A stretch of DNA of 64,000 nucleotides, taken from positions 613,421 to 677,420 of the forward strand of contig NZ_FNVT01000005.1 of assembly GCF_900108335.1 (NCBI RefSeq), given 5' to 3'. The first letter of the stretch is position 1, and the number at the start of each line of letters is the position of its first letter. Made by a program: the position numbers and the translations under genes. The notes under the pieces are model-generated. The model saw nothing but the letters and a program-made list of their open reading frames with translations, was not told the origin of the DNA and did no database searches. The stretch is from Nonomuraea solani. GTDB lineage: Bacteria > Actinomycetota > Actinomycetes > Streptosporangiales > Streptosporangiaceae. Shown one piece after another: positions 1 through 8,709 of the stretch.

Positions 1-22
1 GCGCCGCACCACGCCTCCTCTA

Positions 23-38
23 CCAAGCGATTGCTTGG
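23..38 (-). terminator. small hairpin downstream of the first gene
   Basis: A perfect inverted repeat, CCAAGC-gatt-GCTTGG, lies 15 bases past the stop codon of the minus-strand gene that ends at 53. The stem is only 6 bp and no T-run follows, so it is a weak terminator candidate. Confidence 0.3.
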
Positions 39-52
39 CATGAGGATAGCGA

Positions 53-310
53 TCAGCTCAGCGCTTGGGAAGGCTGCGGGCCACGCCCCGTGAGCCACTC
101 CAGGACCTTGCGGTGCCCGGAGGTGGCGTCCTCGAAGTGTCCCCAGTGCCAGTAACGCGGCTGGTCGCGGATGCCGGTCACCCAGGTCCGGTAGGAGACG
201 GAGGCGCCCGTGGTGGCCGGCGCCACGCCGTATGTGCGGATCACGACCTTGCCGCCCGGTGCGAAGAGCACGTCGTCGGCGATCGGATACAGGGTCATCT
301 GGTCGAGCAT
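53..310 (-). CDS. small hypothetical protein
   Basis: An 85-residue protein that I cannot assign to a family. It is rich in aromatic residues (the stretch RYWHWGHFED near residue 52) and has no signal peptide or membrane segment. Codon use matches the neighbouring genes, which supports it being real. It lies downstream of the DUF397 gene on the same strand with an 88-bp gap, so it could be read from the same transcript. No function is claimed. Confidence 0.6.
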   Translation of the reverse strand: MLDQMTLYPIADDVLFAPGGKVVIRTYGVAPATTGASVSYRTWVTGIRDQPRYWHWGHFEDATSGHRKVLEWLTGRGPQPSQALS

Positions 311-398
311 GACCTGAATACTCCCGGCAGGACGAGGCCGGGCGGTTACGCCCCCGGCGCGCCCCTGTTACGCGAGCGCGCCGGAGGTGAACATGCTG

Positions 399-635
399 TT
401 AAACGAGCAGGCCGTCGAACTCTCCGTCCTTCACCCCGAGCACCAGGGCCCGGATCTCGTCGCGGGTATAGATGAGAGCGGGGCCCTCGGGGAAGCGCGA
501 GTTGCGCACCGCGATACCCCCGTCGGGAAGCTGTGCGAGCTCCACGCAGTTGCCCTGCGAGTTGCTGTAGCGGCTCTTGCGCCAGGCGACCTGGGTGAGG
601 TCGGCCGCGGGCATGCCGTTGTAGGTCTGGTTCAT
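399..635 (-). CDS. DUF397 domain-containing protein
   Basis: This is a 78-residue DUF397 protein. The family signature is clear: WRKSRYSNSQGNCVELA near residues 18-34, followed by VRNSRFPEGPALIYTRDEIRAL. DUF397 proteins are small actinobacterial proteins usually encoded next to an XRE/DUF5753 regulator, and such pairs have been described as Scr1-type toxin-antitoxin-like modules or developmental regulators. The ATG directly follows the TAG stop of the upstream XRE gene with no spacer, which indicates translational coupling. The ribosome site would lie inside the upstream gene (AGAAAG). Confidence 0.9.
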   Translation of the reverse strand: MNQTYNGMPAADLTQVAWRKSRYSNSQGNCVELAQLPDGGIAVRNSRFPEGPALIYTRDEIRALVLGVKDGEFDGLLV

Positions 636-1502
636 CTACATCTTTCTGAGAAGTCCGCCGATGAGCTCGACGGTGCCCCCTGGCGTGGTGCTCTCCACGC
701 ACAATTGCTCCATCGCCGTGAGGTACGGATCGATGTCCTCACGCTTGTCGAGGTACAGGGCACCCCATAGCTGCTCGACGTAGACAACGTCCGACAAGTC
801 GGACTCGGGAAACCGCAAGATGCTGAACGCGCCCCCTTCGGCGGCGTGCTTGCCGAACCTGAAGGGCATCACCTGGATGGTGATGTTGGGAAGAGCGGCG
901 ACTTCCAGTAAGTGCTGGAGCTGCTCGGACATGACCTCCCGCCCGCCGATGGTCCGCTTGAGCGCCGCCTCGTCGATGACGGCCCACAGACGGGGTCCGT
1001 CCTTCTGGGTGAAGCGCTCTTGACGCTGCATTCGCAGATGCACGCGGCGTTCGATTTTCGCCGGGCTCGCATCGGGGTTGCCGAGCTGGAACACCGCACG
1101 CGCGTATGAGGCCGTCTGCAGCAGGCCGGGCACGAACTGCACCTCATAGGTACGGATCACGCTTGCGGCCTCCTCCAGGCCGATGTACGTGGTGAACCAC
1201 GAAGGCAGCTCGGCCGAGTACTTGTGCCACCACCCGGGGGTGTTGGCCTCGCGAACCATTTCCAGCAGGGCACGGCGCTCGGCATCGTCGACGACGCCGT
1301 ACAGGGTGAGCAGATCTTCCACGTCACGTGTCTTGAAGCCGACGCGGCCGAGCTCCATGCGGCTGATCTTGGACTCGGACGCCCGGATGTGAAATCCGGC
1401 CTGAGCCCGGTCGAGGCCGCTGGCTTCACGCAGGCGCCTGAGACTCGCCCCCAGCATGATGCGACGAACCGTCGAACCGGAACCGGGCGGATCAATGGAC
1501 AC
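636..1502 (-). CDS. XRE-family regulator with DUF5753 (Scr1-type)
   Basis: A 288-residue regulator. An N-terminal helix-turn-helix (about residues 14-70, with LRRLREASGLDRAQAG and SESKISRMELGR) is followed by a DUF5753 domain (about 95-270, with the typical VPGLLQTASYARAV). Proteins of this type pair with DUF397 partners in actinomycetes. The reading frame extends further upstream, but the GTG at 1502 has a good AAGGAGCA ribosome site and the protein then begins with family-like sequence, so this start was chosen. Two 24-bp direct repeats lie 47 and 100 bp upstream and are likely its operators. It is coupled to the DUF397 gene downstream. Confidence 0.9.
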   Translation of the reverse strand: MSIDPPGSGSTVRRIMLGASLRRLREASGLDRAQAGFHIRASESKISRMELGRVGFKTRDVEDLLTLYGVVDDAERRALLEMVREANTPGWWHKYSAELPSWFTTYIGLEEAASVIRTYEVQFVPGLLQTASYARAVFQLGNPDASPAKIERRVHLRMQRQERFTQKDGPRLWAVIDEAALKRTIGGREVMSEQLQHLLEVAALPNITIQVMPFRFGKHAAEGGAFSILRFPESDLSDVVYVEQLWGALYLDKREDIDPYLTAMEQLCVESTTPGGTVELIGGLLRKM

Positions 1503-1548
1503 GTGCTGCTCCTTGGTCGTTTCCTTGCGACTCGCCGGGTCGCGTCCA

Positions 1549-1625
1549 GCGGGCCACCGTAGGTAGCGGAGTGAGCACCTGACGGCGCGTCCCGATTTGG
1601 CGCGGGCCACCGTAGGTAGCGGAGT
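1549..1625. promoter_or_regulatory. two 24-bp direct repeats upstream of the XRE gene
   Basis: Identical 24-bp copies lie at 1549-1572 and 1602-1625, 53 bp apart start to start. Each contains CCACC-gta-GGTAG, a near-palindrome with one mismatch. Their position between the XRE regulator (minus) and the ATP-binding protein gene (plus) fits an operator pair for the regulator. The repeats are seen directly; the binding protein is an inference. Confidence 0.55.
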
Positions 1626-1780
1626 ATGCACCTCAGTCTGTCACTTCACGGCCGAAAGATCATGGGCCGCGAGCAAGATCCCCTTTCCCCCATATTGAGC
1701 ATTTGAGGGAAACCGTAGCGTGTGCACGGGTTGTCTGCACGTGCATTCGCTCTTGCACCTGCACGAGAGTTTGACGCAGA

Positions 1781-2284
1781 ATGATCTACGTGCATGTCAC
1801 CACTGCTCAAGGCCAGTGGACCACCTTCGATTGGTGGCCTCCGGTCGGCTGGTGGCCGGAGGCGGCCCGCGATCTGCTGGTGCCCGGCCCGTCCGCGAGC
1901 GCCACGTTCGTCCTCCCGCCCACCGCGTCCTCGGTCCACTCGGCCCGCAGTTTCACCACCGGCGCCCTGTCGGGCTGGGGGCTCGGCGAACTGGCCGAGA
2001 ACATGGAACTGGTGGTCTCCGAGCTGGCGACCAACGCCCTGCGCCACGGCCTGTGCCTGGACGATCCACGCCGCGAGCGCACGGTCCACATGTCCCTCGT
2101 ACGCCGCGGGCCCCTGGTCACCAGCGCCTTCACCGACCCCGGCGCCTCGGTGCCGGTGCTGCGCTACCCGGGCCCCCTCGACGCGGGCGGCCTGGGGCTC
2201 CATATCGTCGAATCGCTCAGTCTGCGCTGGGGCTGGTCGGCACTCGCGCCACACGGAAAGATCGTTTGGGCAGTCCTCTCCTGA
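1781..2284 (+). CDS. ATP-binding protein, anti-sigma (RsbW-like) type
   Basis: A 167-residue single-domain GHKL ATPase of the kind related to anti-sigma factor kinases. The N box is visible as ELVVSELATNALRHG (about residues 76-90), followed by a degenerate G1 region (FTDPGASVPVL) and the G2 motif GGLGLHIVES (about 135-144). Actinomycetes carry many such small ATPases next to XRE/DUF397 pairs, and this one is divergent from such a pair. The likely role is regulatory, binding a sigma factor or another partner; the partner cannot be read from the sequence. A GAGAG ribosome site lies upstream of the chosen ATG. Confidence 0.8.
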   Translation: MIYVHVTTAQGQWTTFDWWPPVGWWPEAARDLLVPGPSASATFVLPPTASSVHSARSFTTGALSGWGLGELAENMELVVSELATNALRHGLCLDDPRRERTVHMSLVRRGPLVTSAFTDPGASVPVLRYPGPLDAGGLGLHIVESLSLRWGWSALAPHGKIVWAVLS

Positions 2285-2360
2285 CCGGGGGTGATCTGCA
2301 TTACCGTGGATGCTCATGGCTCACGGCGAGTCCCGCGCGACCCCATGAGAGTGCTGACAG

Positions 2361-4778
2361 ATGGAAGATCACCTGCTCGGCTGGCTGCGAACACTAGACG
2401 AAGACCGGCTTGGCCGCATCCTGGCGAACAGGCCTGACGCCATCGCCGCGCCCTGGCCCCGGCGACTCGACACCCTGGCCCAGCGGCTCGGCAACGGCAT
2501 CGCGGCGATGGAGACCCTGGGCCGGCTGCCGCTGCCCTGCCTGCAGGTCGCCGAGACCACTCTGGCCATGACCCGCCCGACCGCCGAGACGCTGGCCCGC
2601 TTCGTCGGCATGGGGCCGGGCGACGTGACGCCGTGGCTGGAGCACCTCTACGACCACGCGCTGGCCTGGCCGGGCGAAGACGGCGTGATCCATCTCGCCG
2701 AGGGCGTGACGCGCTGGTGGACGGCGCCGCTGAGCCTGGGTGAGCCGCTGGACCACTATCTCAACTCCTGGTCGATCAGCAACGACGCGCTGCACGCGCT
2801 GGCGCGCACGCTGGGGCTGCACGCGCAGGGCAACAAGCGCCGCAGCCTGGCGCGCGTCATCGAGGCGCTCAGCGACCGCGACCGCGTCGAGGCGATGGTG
2901 CGCACATCCCCTGACGGCACCGTGCCGCTGCTCGACCGGTTCGCCTGGGACGGCCCCGCCCGCGACGTGGACGGCGGCAGGTTCGTCACCCCCGGCACCC
3001 CCGAGAAGTGGTGCGCCGACCACGGCCTGCTCTTCCGGCCGAGCTGGCACGTCGCCGAGATGCCCCGCGAGGTCGCCCTCTCCCTGCGCGGCCCCGGCTA
3101 CCAGCCGCCCTTCCGGCCCGTGGCGCCCGAGGTGGCCGCTCTGCCGGTGGACCCCGAAGAGGTCGACCACCTGATGACGCTGGCCGCGCCGCACGTGGTC
3201 GAGCGCTGCGCGGCGCTGCTCGACAACACCTCCAAGACCCCGCTGCCGCTGCTCAAGACCGGCGGCGTGGGCGTGCGCGAGGTGCGCAGGATGGCCAAGG
3301 AGACCGGCTGCGACGAGGACGAGACGCGCCTGCTGCTCGAAGTGTGCGCGGTGGCCCGGCTGCTGGCCTGGGACGAGGCGTCGGGCGGCATGATCCCCAC
3401 CGAGCGCTTCGACCGGTGGCGGCTCGACGAGGGCTCGGCCCGGCTGCGGGTGCTGCTGGCGGCGTGGTGGCGCATGGAGCGCTCGTCGCTGCGCAAGATC
3501 GACGGAAAATACGCCACGGTGCTCGGCGACGATCCCGCCGGGGCGACGGTCGCCCGGGTGCGCAGGGCGGTGCTCCCGGTGCTGGCCCAGTTGCCCGCCG
3601 GCACGGCCTTCGCCGACCGTGACAGCCTCGTGGCCGGGGTGCACTGGCACGCCCCGCTGATCGACCAGGCGCTGCTGCGCGAGTGCGCGCCCGCGGTGCT
3701 CGACGAGGCCAGGCTGCTGGGGCTGCTGGCCAACAACGCGCTCACCGACCTCGGCCGGGCGCTGGCGGGGCTCACCGCCAAGCCGGGTGACGAGGACGAC
3801 GACGCCGTACCCATGGTCGAGCACGACCCCGTGCTGGCCGAGGCGGCCACGCGGGCGCTGGCGAGCGTGCGCAGGAGCGCGCTGTTCGGGCCCGACCTGA
3901 CCGCGGTCGTCACCGGCCCGCCGTCGGCCGAGCTGGCCGAGCTGCTCGACCGGGTGGCCGAGCGTGAGTCGCGGGGCGCGGCCTCGGTGTGGCGGTTCAC
4001 CGTCGAGAGCGTGCGCCGGGCGTTCGACCGCGGCTACGAGGCCGGCGAGCTGCTCGACGAGCTGGCCGCGGTCGGCACGATCCCGCAACCGCTCGAATAC
4101 CTGGTCCGCGACACCGCCCGCAGGCACGGCGAGGTGATGGTCACCACGGTCGGCTGCGTCGTCCAGGCCGCCGACGTCGGTCTGCTGGCGGAGATCGCCG
4201 CGCACCGGCGGCTGGGGCGGCTGGGCCTGCGCCTGCTCGCGCCCACCGTGCTGGTGAGCGCGGCCCCCGCCGATCGCACGCTGGCCGCCCTGCGCGAGGT
4301 CGGCTACTCCCCCGTCCCGGTCTCCGACACCGGCGAGATCACCATCCACCGGGCCAGGGCCGAGGAGCCGCCCAACGGCAAGCTCGTCCTGCTGCCCGGA
4401 GGTCAGGTGGCCGAGCTGCCGGACTTCCCCGGCCTGGCGGAGCTGACCGCGCCGCCCTACCTGTTCGAGCCGGTGCCCGACCCGTTCGAGCACGCCCGCC
4501 GCCTGATCAACGACAGCCGGCCGGACGACGGGAAGAACGGGCGCACCTGGGCCATCATCGGCCGGATGGCGACCCGGCTGCCGACCGCGCAGCAGTCGCT
4601 GCTCGGGTTCGTGGTGGACCGGGGCGTGCGGGCCGGCATCACGCTGACCGACGGGCTGACCGCCACGATCAGCCATGGCGAGCTCAAGGGCGCCGCGCTG
4701 GACGCCTGGTGCGAGGAGGCGGGCGACTACCTGGAGTTCCCCCTCGCCGAGATCGTCGAGGTCCGCGGGGCTTACTGA
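2361..4778 (+). CDS. helicase-associated (XPB/Ssl2-like) domain protein
   Basis: An 805-residue protein of the actinobacterial family annotated as helicase C-terminal (XPB/Ssl2-like) domain proteins. The conserved C-terminal part (about residues 540-660) contains FTVESVRRAFDRGYEAGEL and then PLEYLVRDTARRHGE, typical of this family. I see no Walker A motif, so it is probably not an active helicase by itself. In related actinomycetes it is often near the gene for the XPB-type helicase, which is not seen here. It is rich in Leu, Ala and Arg and predicted to be cytoplasmic. Its stop overlaps the convergent lipoprotein gene by 7 bp. Confidence 0.8.
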   Translation: MEDHLLGWLRTLDEDRLGRILANRPDAIAAPWPRRLDTLAQRLGNGIAAMETLGRLPLPCLQVAETTLAMTRPTAETLARFVGMGPGDVTPWLEHLYDHALAWPGEDGVIHLAEGVTRWWTAPLSLGEPLDHYLNSWSISNDALHALARTLGLHAQGNKRRSLARVIEALSDRDRVEAMVRTSPDGTVPLLDRFAWDGPARDVDGGRFVTPGTPEKWCADHGLLFRPSWHVAEMPREVALSLRGPGYQPPFRPVAPEVAALPVDPEEVDHLMTLAAPHVVERCAALLDNTSKTPLPLLKTGGVGVREVRRMAKETGCDEDETRLLLEVCAVARLLAWDEASGGMIPTERFDRWRLDEGSARLRVLLAAWWRMERSSLRKIDGKYATVLGDDPAGATVARVRRAVLPVLAQLPAGTAFADRDSLVAGVHWHAPLIDQALLRECAPAVLDEARLLGLLANNALTDLGRALAGLTAKPGDEDDDAVPMVEHDPVLAEAATRALASVRRSALFGPDLTAVVTGPPSAELAELLDRVAERESRGAASVWRFTVESVRRAFDRGYEAGELLDELAAVGTIPQPLEYLVRDTARRHGEVMVTTVGCVVQAADVGLLAEIAAHRRLGRLGLRLLAPTVLVSAAPADRTLAALREVGYSPVPVSDTGEITIHRARAEEPPNGKLVLLPGGQVAELPDFPGLAELTAPPYLFEPVPDPFEHARRLINDSRPDDGKNGRTWAIIGRMATRLPTAQQSLLGFVVDRGVRAGITLTDGLTATISHGELKGAALDAWCEEAGDYLEFPLAEIVEVRGAY

Positions 4779-5785
4779 AGAGGCTTGGCCTTCTTGAGGT
4801 TGACCACGAGCGCTTCGAGGAAGTCCGCGTAGCCCTGGTAGCTGTACGGGGCTTCGGCGTTCCACGGGTAGAGCTGGCCCGCCTTGACCGCGGGGAGCTT
4901 GGCGAAGGTGGGCTTCTTCATCATCTCCTCGGGCTTGAGCGCCTGGGTGCGGGTGTCGTAGAGGATCACGTCGGCGTCGTACTCGTCGGCGTTCTCCCAG
5001 CTCAGCGTCTGGAAGAAGCCGCCCTCGTCCACCTTGGTCGGCGTGACGACGTTGAGGCCGGCGGACGTGAGGTGCACGATGTCCGGGTACTCCGGCGGGT
5101 TGACGATCCAGAACGCGTCCGCGCCGCCCGACACCATGAGGATCTTGAGGTCCTTGAACTGGGCGAGCTCCTTGGTGGCCGCCTCCATGCGGGCCTTGGC
5201 CTCGGGCACGCCCTGCATGTCGGCGCCGAGCGACTTGGCCAGTTCCTCGTACGTGCCGATCACCTCGGTGGCGCTCTTGCCGGTGAGCATGACGCCGGCG
5301 GTGGGGGCGACCTGCTCGATGGTGTCCTTGGACTTCTCGGGGACGTACCAGAGGGTGCCCTTGATGTACATGCTGCTGACCAGCAGGTCGGGCTGGAGCG
5401 CGATGTACTGCTCGACGTTGAACTCGTCCCAGACGTTGCCCAGGCCCGTCACCTTGGTGATGTCGACGTTGCCGACCTGCGGGTCCTTGGTGCCGTCCTT
5501 GAGCTTGTGAGGGCCGAAGACCGCGATGGGGCGCACGCCGAAGTCCCACAGGGCGGCGGCCGCGCCGACCTGGGCCACGATCCGGCTGGGGACCTTGGGC
5601 TGCGCCAGCTTCTTGTCACGGTCGTCGGTGAACGACCATGCTCCGGCGGCGGCCGGGGCCGGCGAGGCGGCGGCGGTCGGCGCCGCCGTCTCCGTGGCGC
5701 CGCCGCACGCCGCCAGGGTCAGGGCCGCCGCGAGTCCCGCGGCGCCCGCCAGGAAGCCCCTGCGAGCCAGTACCGGTCCTGACAT
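4772..5785 (-). CDS. iron-siderophore ABC transporter, substrate-binding lipoprotein
   Basis: A 337-residue class III solute-binding protein for ferric siderophores. The N-terminus has a twin-arginine-like signal (RRGFLAGAAG) and a lipobox LAAC at about residues 24-27, so the mature protein is membrane-anchored outside the cell. The rest matches the FepB/FhuD-type binding fold, with IVAQVGAAAALWDFG and VEQYIALQPDLLV. The start at 5785 has a TAGGAGA ribosome site. It is divergent from the permease and ATPase genes, with iron boxes between. Together they form one importer. Confidence 0.92.
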   Translation of the reverse strand: MSGPVLARRGFLAGAAGLAAALTLAACGGATETAAPTAAASPAPAAAGAWSFTDDRDKKLAQPKVPSRIVAQVGAAAALWDFGVRPIAVFGPHKLKDGTKDPQVGNVDITKVTGLGNVWDEFNVEQYIALQPDLLVSSMYIKGTLWYVPEKSKDTIEQVAPTAGVMLTGKSATEVIGTYEELAKSLGADMQGVPEAKARMEAATKELAQFKDLKILMVSGGADAFWIVNPPEYPDIVHLTSAGLNVVTPTKVDEGGFFQTLSWENADEYDADVILYDTRTQALKPEEMMKKPTFAKLPAVKAGQLYPWNAEAPYSYQGYADFLEALVVNLKKAKPLQ

Positions 5786-5795
5786 GTGGATCTCC

Positions 5796-5844
5796 TAAGG
5801 TTAGGCTTGCCTTGTTAACGAGCCATTAGATTAGCCTTGCCTAA
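5796..5844. promoter_or_regulatory. two DtxR/IdeR-type iron boxes
   Basis: Two sites resembling the 19-bp iron box (TTAGGTTAGGCTAACCTAA) lie between the binding-protein gene and the permeases. The site at 5826-5844 (TTAGATTAGCCTTGCCTAA) matches 15 of 19 positions and the site at 5796-5814 matches 14 of 19. They sit just upstream of each divergent start. This predicts repression of both directions by an iron-loaded DtxR/IdeR/DmdR repressor. The consensus is established knowledge; binding here is an inference. Confidence 0.75.
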
Positions 5845-5894
5845 GTTTGAGGGCTACGAGAGGGGGTCGGGTGCGCCCGGCTGGAGAGACGGCT

Positions 5895-6908
5895 GTGACC
5901 GAGCGCAAGGGCCGCCCTTCGCTGCTGATCACCGGGCTGGTGGTCACAGTGGCGGTGCTGGCGCTGGTCGCGATGGCCAGCGTGGCCCTGGGCGCGCGGT
6001 CGGTGTCGTTCGGCACGGTGATCGACTCCTTCCTGGCCCCCGACGGCTCCAGCGACCACACGGTCATCCGTGAGCTGCGCGTCCCGCGTACGCTGCTCGG
6101 CCTCGGGGTGGGCGCCACGCTGGGGCTGGCCGGCGCGCTCATGCAGAGCCTGACCCGCAACCCGCTGGCCGACCCCGGACTTTTGGGCATCAACCAGGGG
6201 GCCGCGCTCGGCGTCACGCTGGCGCTCGGCCTGTTCGGGCTGAGCGACCCCACCGTGTACGTCTGGTTCGCCTTCGGCGGCGCGGCGCTGGCCTCCGTCG
6301 TCGTCTACGCGCTCGCCTCGGCCGGCCGCTCCGGCTCCAGCCCGGTACGCCTCGCGCTCGCCGGCATCGCGTTCGGCATGGTGTGCACGGCGGTGTCCTC
6401 GGCCATCCTGCGCATGGACTCCCAGACCTTCGACCGGATGCGGTTCTGGCTGACCGGCTCGCTGGCCGGGCAGACGGCCGACACGCTGGTGCGGCTGGCA
6501 CCGTTCATGGCCGCCGGGCTGCTGCTCGGGCTGCTGCTGTCCAGGCCGCTCAACATGCTGGCGCTCGGCGACGACGCGGGCAAGGCGCTGGGCGTGGCGG
6601 TGAACCGGACGAGGATCCTCACCGGGGTGGCCGTCACGCTGCTGTGCGGCGCGGCCACCGCCGCCGCCGGGCCACTGGTGTTCGTGGGGCTGATCGTGCC
6701 GCACGCGGTGCGCGCTCTGGTGGGGCCCGACCAGCGGTGGGTGCTGCCGTACTCGGCGCTGGCCGCGCCGGTGCTGCTGCTGGGGGCCGACGTGGTGGGC
6801 CGGCTCATCGCCCGCCCGGGAGAGGTGCAGGTGGGGATCGTGTGGGCGGTGATCGGCGCGCCGATCTTCATCATGCTGGCCAGGCGGAAGCGGGTGGCGG
6901 CGCTGTGA
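5895..6908 (+). CDS. FecCD-family siderophore ABC permease (first)
   Basis: A 337-residue integral membrane permease of the FecCD/BtuC family with about nine to ten hydrophobic segments. Family hallmarks are LRVPRTLLGLGVGATLGLAG, the segment LMQSLTRNPLADPGLLGINQGA, and the cytoplasmic coupling region GDDAGKALGVAV. The GTG at 5895 has a GGAGAG ribosome site at 5883. A GTG at 5871 is the main alternative and would add 8 residues. Its stop overlaps the next permease start (GTGA), so the three genes 5895-8709 form an operon under the iron boxes. Confidence 0.93.
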   Translation: MTERKGRPSLLITGLVVTVAVLALVAMASVALGARSVSFGTVIDSFLAPDGSSDHTVIRELRVPRTLLGLGVGATLGLAGALMQSLTRNPLADPGLLGINQGAALGVTLALGLFGLSDPTVYVWFAFGGAALASVVVYALASAGRSGSSPVRLALAGIAFGMVCTAVSSAILRMDSQTFDRMRFWLTGSLAGQTADTLVRLAPFMAAGLLLGLLLSRPLNMLALGDDAGKALGVAVNRTRILTGVAVTLLCGAATAAAGPLVFVGLIVPHAVRALVGPDQRWVLPYSALAAPVLLLGADVVGRLIARPGEVQVGIVWAVIGAPIFIMLARRKRVAAL

Positions 6909-7912
6909 ACGTCCGCGTCGGAGCCTGGTCCGTACGGCTCGCGCCCCGCGCCCTGCTCGTCACCGCGATCCTCCTCGCGGTCGGCTTCGGGGTCACCGTG
7001 GCGGCGCTGTCCACGGGCGAGTTCACCGTCCCCGTGCCCGACATCGTCAACGCGCTCTTCGGCCAGGGCACCCCGGTCGCCGAGCTGATCGTCAGCAAGC
7101 TCCGCGCGCCCCGTGTGGTGACCGGCCTGCTGGTCGGCGCCGCCTTCGGCCTGAGCGGGGCCATCTTCCAGAGCCTCACCAGGAACCCCCTCGGCAGCCC
7201 CGACTTCATCGGCTTCACCGCCGGCGCCTCCACCGGCGGGATCATCGCCGTGGTCGCGGGCGGCTCCGCCATGACGATCGCCGGCGGCGCGCTGGCCGGG
7301 TGCGTGGTGACGGCCGTCCTGGTGTACGCGCTGGCCTACCGGGGCGGCGTCCAGGGCTACCGGCTGGTCCTGGTCGGCATCGGGGCGAACGCGCTGCTGC
7401 TGGCCGTGAACTCCTACCTGCTGACCCGGGCCAACATCAACGACGCCGCCACCGCGGGCGCCTGGCTCACCGGCAGCCTCGGCGGGCGCGGCTGGGACCA
7501 CGCCCAGCCCGTCGCGCTGGCGCTGCTCGTGCTGCTGCCGCTGTGCGCGGCCGTCGCGCGGCCGATGCGGATGCTCGAAATGGGCGACGACGCCGCCAAG
7601 GCGATGGGCATCAGGGTCGAGCTCGTCCGCGCGACCGCCATCACGGCCGGCGTGCTGCTGGCGGGGGTGGCCACGGCCGCCGCCGGTCCGGTCATCTTCG
7701 TCGCGCTCGCCGCCCCGCAGCTCGCCCGGCGGCTCACCCGCTCCCCCGGCGTGACCATGGCCGCCTCCGCGCTGATGGGCGCGGTGCTGCTGACCGCCGC
7801 CGACCTGGCCGCGCAGCGGCTGCTCGCGCCCACCCAGCTTCCCGTCGGTGTGCTGACCGCCGCGATCGGCGGCACGTACCTCGTTCTGCTCCTGCGAAAG
7901 GACCGCCACTGA
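6905..7912 (+). CDS. FecCD-family siderophore ABC permease (second)
   Basis: A 335-residue permease paralogous to the one upstream, with LRAPRVVTGLLVGAAFGLSG, the segment FQSLTRNPLGSPDFIGFTAG and the coupling motif GDDAAKAMGIRV. FecCD transporters commonly use two different permeases that pair in the membrane, and the gene order here fits that. The GTG start overlaps the previous stop by 4 bp and the TGA stop overlaps the ATPase ATG by one base, so translation is coupled on both sides. The longer open frame that begins upstream at 6383 reads through the first permease in another phase and is not the start. Confidence 0.93.
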   Translation: MNVRVGAWSVRLAPRALLVTAILLAVGFGVTVAALSTGEFTVPVPDIVNALFGQGTPVAELIVSKLRAPRVVTGLLVGAAFGLSGAIFQSLTRNPLGSPDFIGFTAGASTGGIIAVVAGGSAMTIAGGALAGCVVTAVLVYALAYRGGVQGYRLVLVGIGANALLLAVNSYLLTRANINDAATAGAWLTGSLGGRGWDHAQPVALALLVLLPLCAAVARPMRMLEMGDDAAKAMGIRVELVRATAITAGVLLAGVATAAAGPVIFVALAAPQLARRLTRSPGVTMAASALMGAVLLTAADLAAQRLLAPTQLPVGVLTAAIGGTYLVLLLRKDRH

Positions 7913-8709
7913 TGGCCACCCATCGTCTTACCGGCACCGGCCTCACCCTCGCCTACGACCAGCGCGTCGTGGCGGCCGACCTCGACGTGGCGATCCCCGA
8001 CGAGTCCTTCACCGTGATCATCGGCCCGAACGCCTGCGGCAAGTCCACCCTGCTGCGGGCACTGGCCAGGATGCTGAAGCCGAAGACCGGCGCCGTGCAC
8101 CTGGACGGCAGCGTGATCACCTCGCTGCCGTCGAAGGAGGTGGCGCGGCGGCTGGGCCTGCTGCCACAGAGCTCGATCGTGCCCGACGGCATCACCGTGG
8201 CCGACCTGGTGGCCCGGGGCCGCTACCCGCACCAGCGGCTCATGCGGCAGTGGTCGAAGGCCGACGAGGCGGCGGTCTCCGAGGCCATGCGCGCCACCGA
8301 CGTGGCGGAGCTGTCCGACCGGATCGTGGACGAGCTGTCGGGCGGGCAGCGGCAGCGGGTGTGGCTGGCCATGGCACTGGCGCAGGAGACGCCGATCCTG
8401 CTGCTGGACGAGCCGACCACGTTCCTGGACATCTCCCACCAGATCGAGGTGCTGGACCTCTGCGCCGACCTGCACGAGGCCGGGCGGACCATGGTGGCCG
8501 TGCTGCACGACCTGAACCAGGCCTGCCGGTACGCGACCCACCTGATCGTGATGCGGGCCGGCGCGATCGTGGCGGAAGGGCTGCCGACCGAGATCGTCAC
8601 GCCCGATCTGGTGCGCGAGGTGTTCGAGCTGCGGTGCGAGATCATCCAGGATCCGCAGTCGGGCACGCCGCTGATCGTGCCCGAGGCGCGGCGGCGGGTG
8701 CTCGCCTAG
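7912..8709 (+). CDS. siderophore ABC transporter ATP-binding protein
   Basis: A 265-residue ABC ATPase of the FepC/FecE type. Motifs in order are Walker A GPNACGKST (about residues 41-49), the Q-loop LLPQSS, the signature LSGGQRQRV (about 142-150), Walker B ILLLDEPTTFLD and the switch His in VLHDLNQA. It powers import of ferric siderophores through the two upstream permeases. The ATG at 7912 overlaps the permease stop. The 3' end overlaps the convergent TetR gene by 4 bp. Confidence 0.95.
   Translation: MATHRLTGTGLTLAYDQRVVAADLDVAIPDESFTVIIGPNACGKSTLLRALARMLKPKTGAVHLDGSVITSLPSKEVARRLGLLPQSSIVPDGITVADLVARGRYPHQRLMRQWSKADEAAVSEAMRATDVAELSDRIVDELSGGQRQRVWLAMALAQETPILLLDEPTTFLDISHQIEVLDLCADLHEAGRTMVAVLHDLNQACRYATHLIVMRAGAIVAEGLPTEIVTPDLVREVFELRCEIIQDPQSGTPLIVPEARRRVLA

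Noticed and set aside
2394..5549. 1051-codon open frame on the minus strand
   Set aside because: It runs opposite the helicase-domain gene and across the lipoprotein gene in another phase, with Arg/Gly/His-rich sequence typical of high-GC antisense frames.
3989..5782. 597-codon plus-strand frame
   Set aside because: It covers the end of the helicase-domain gene and then the antisense of the lipoprotein gene, which has clear family motifs, so it is a shadow frame.
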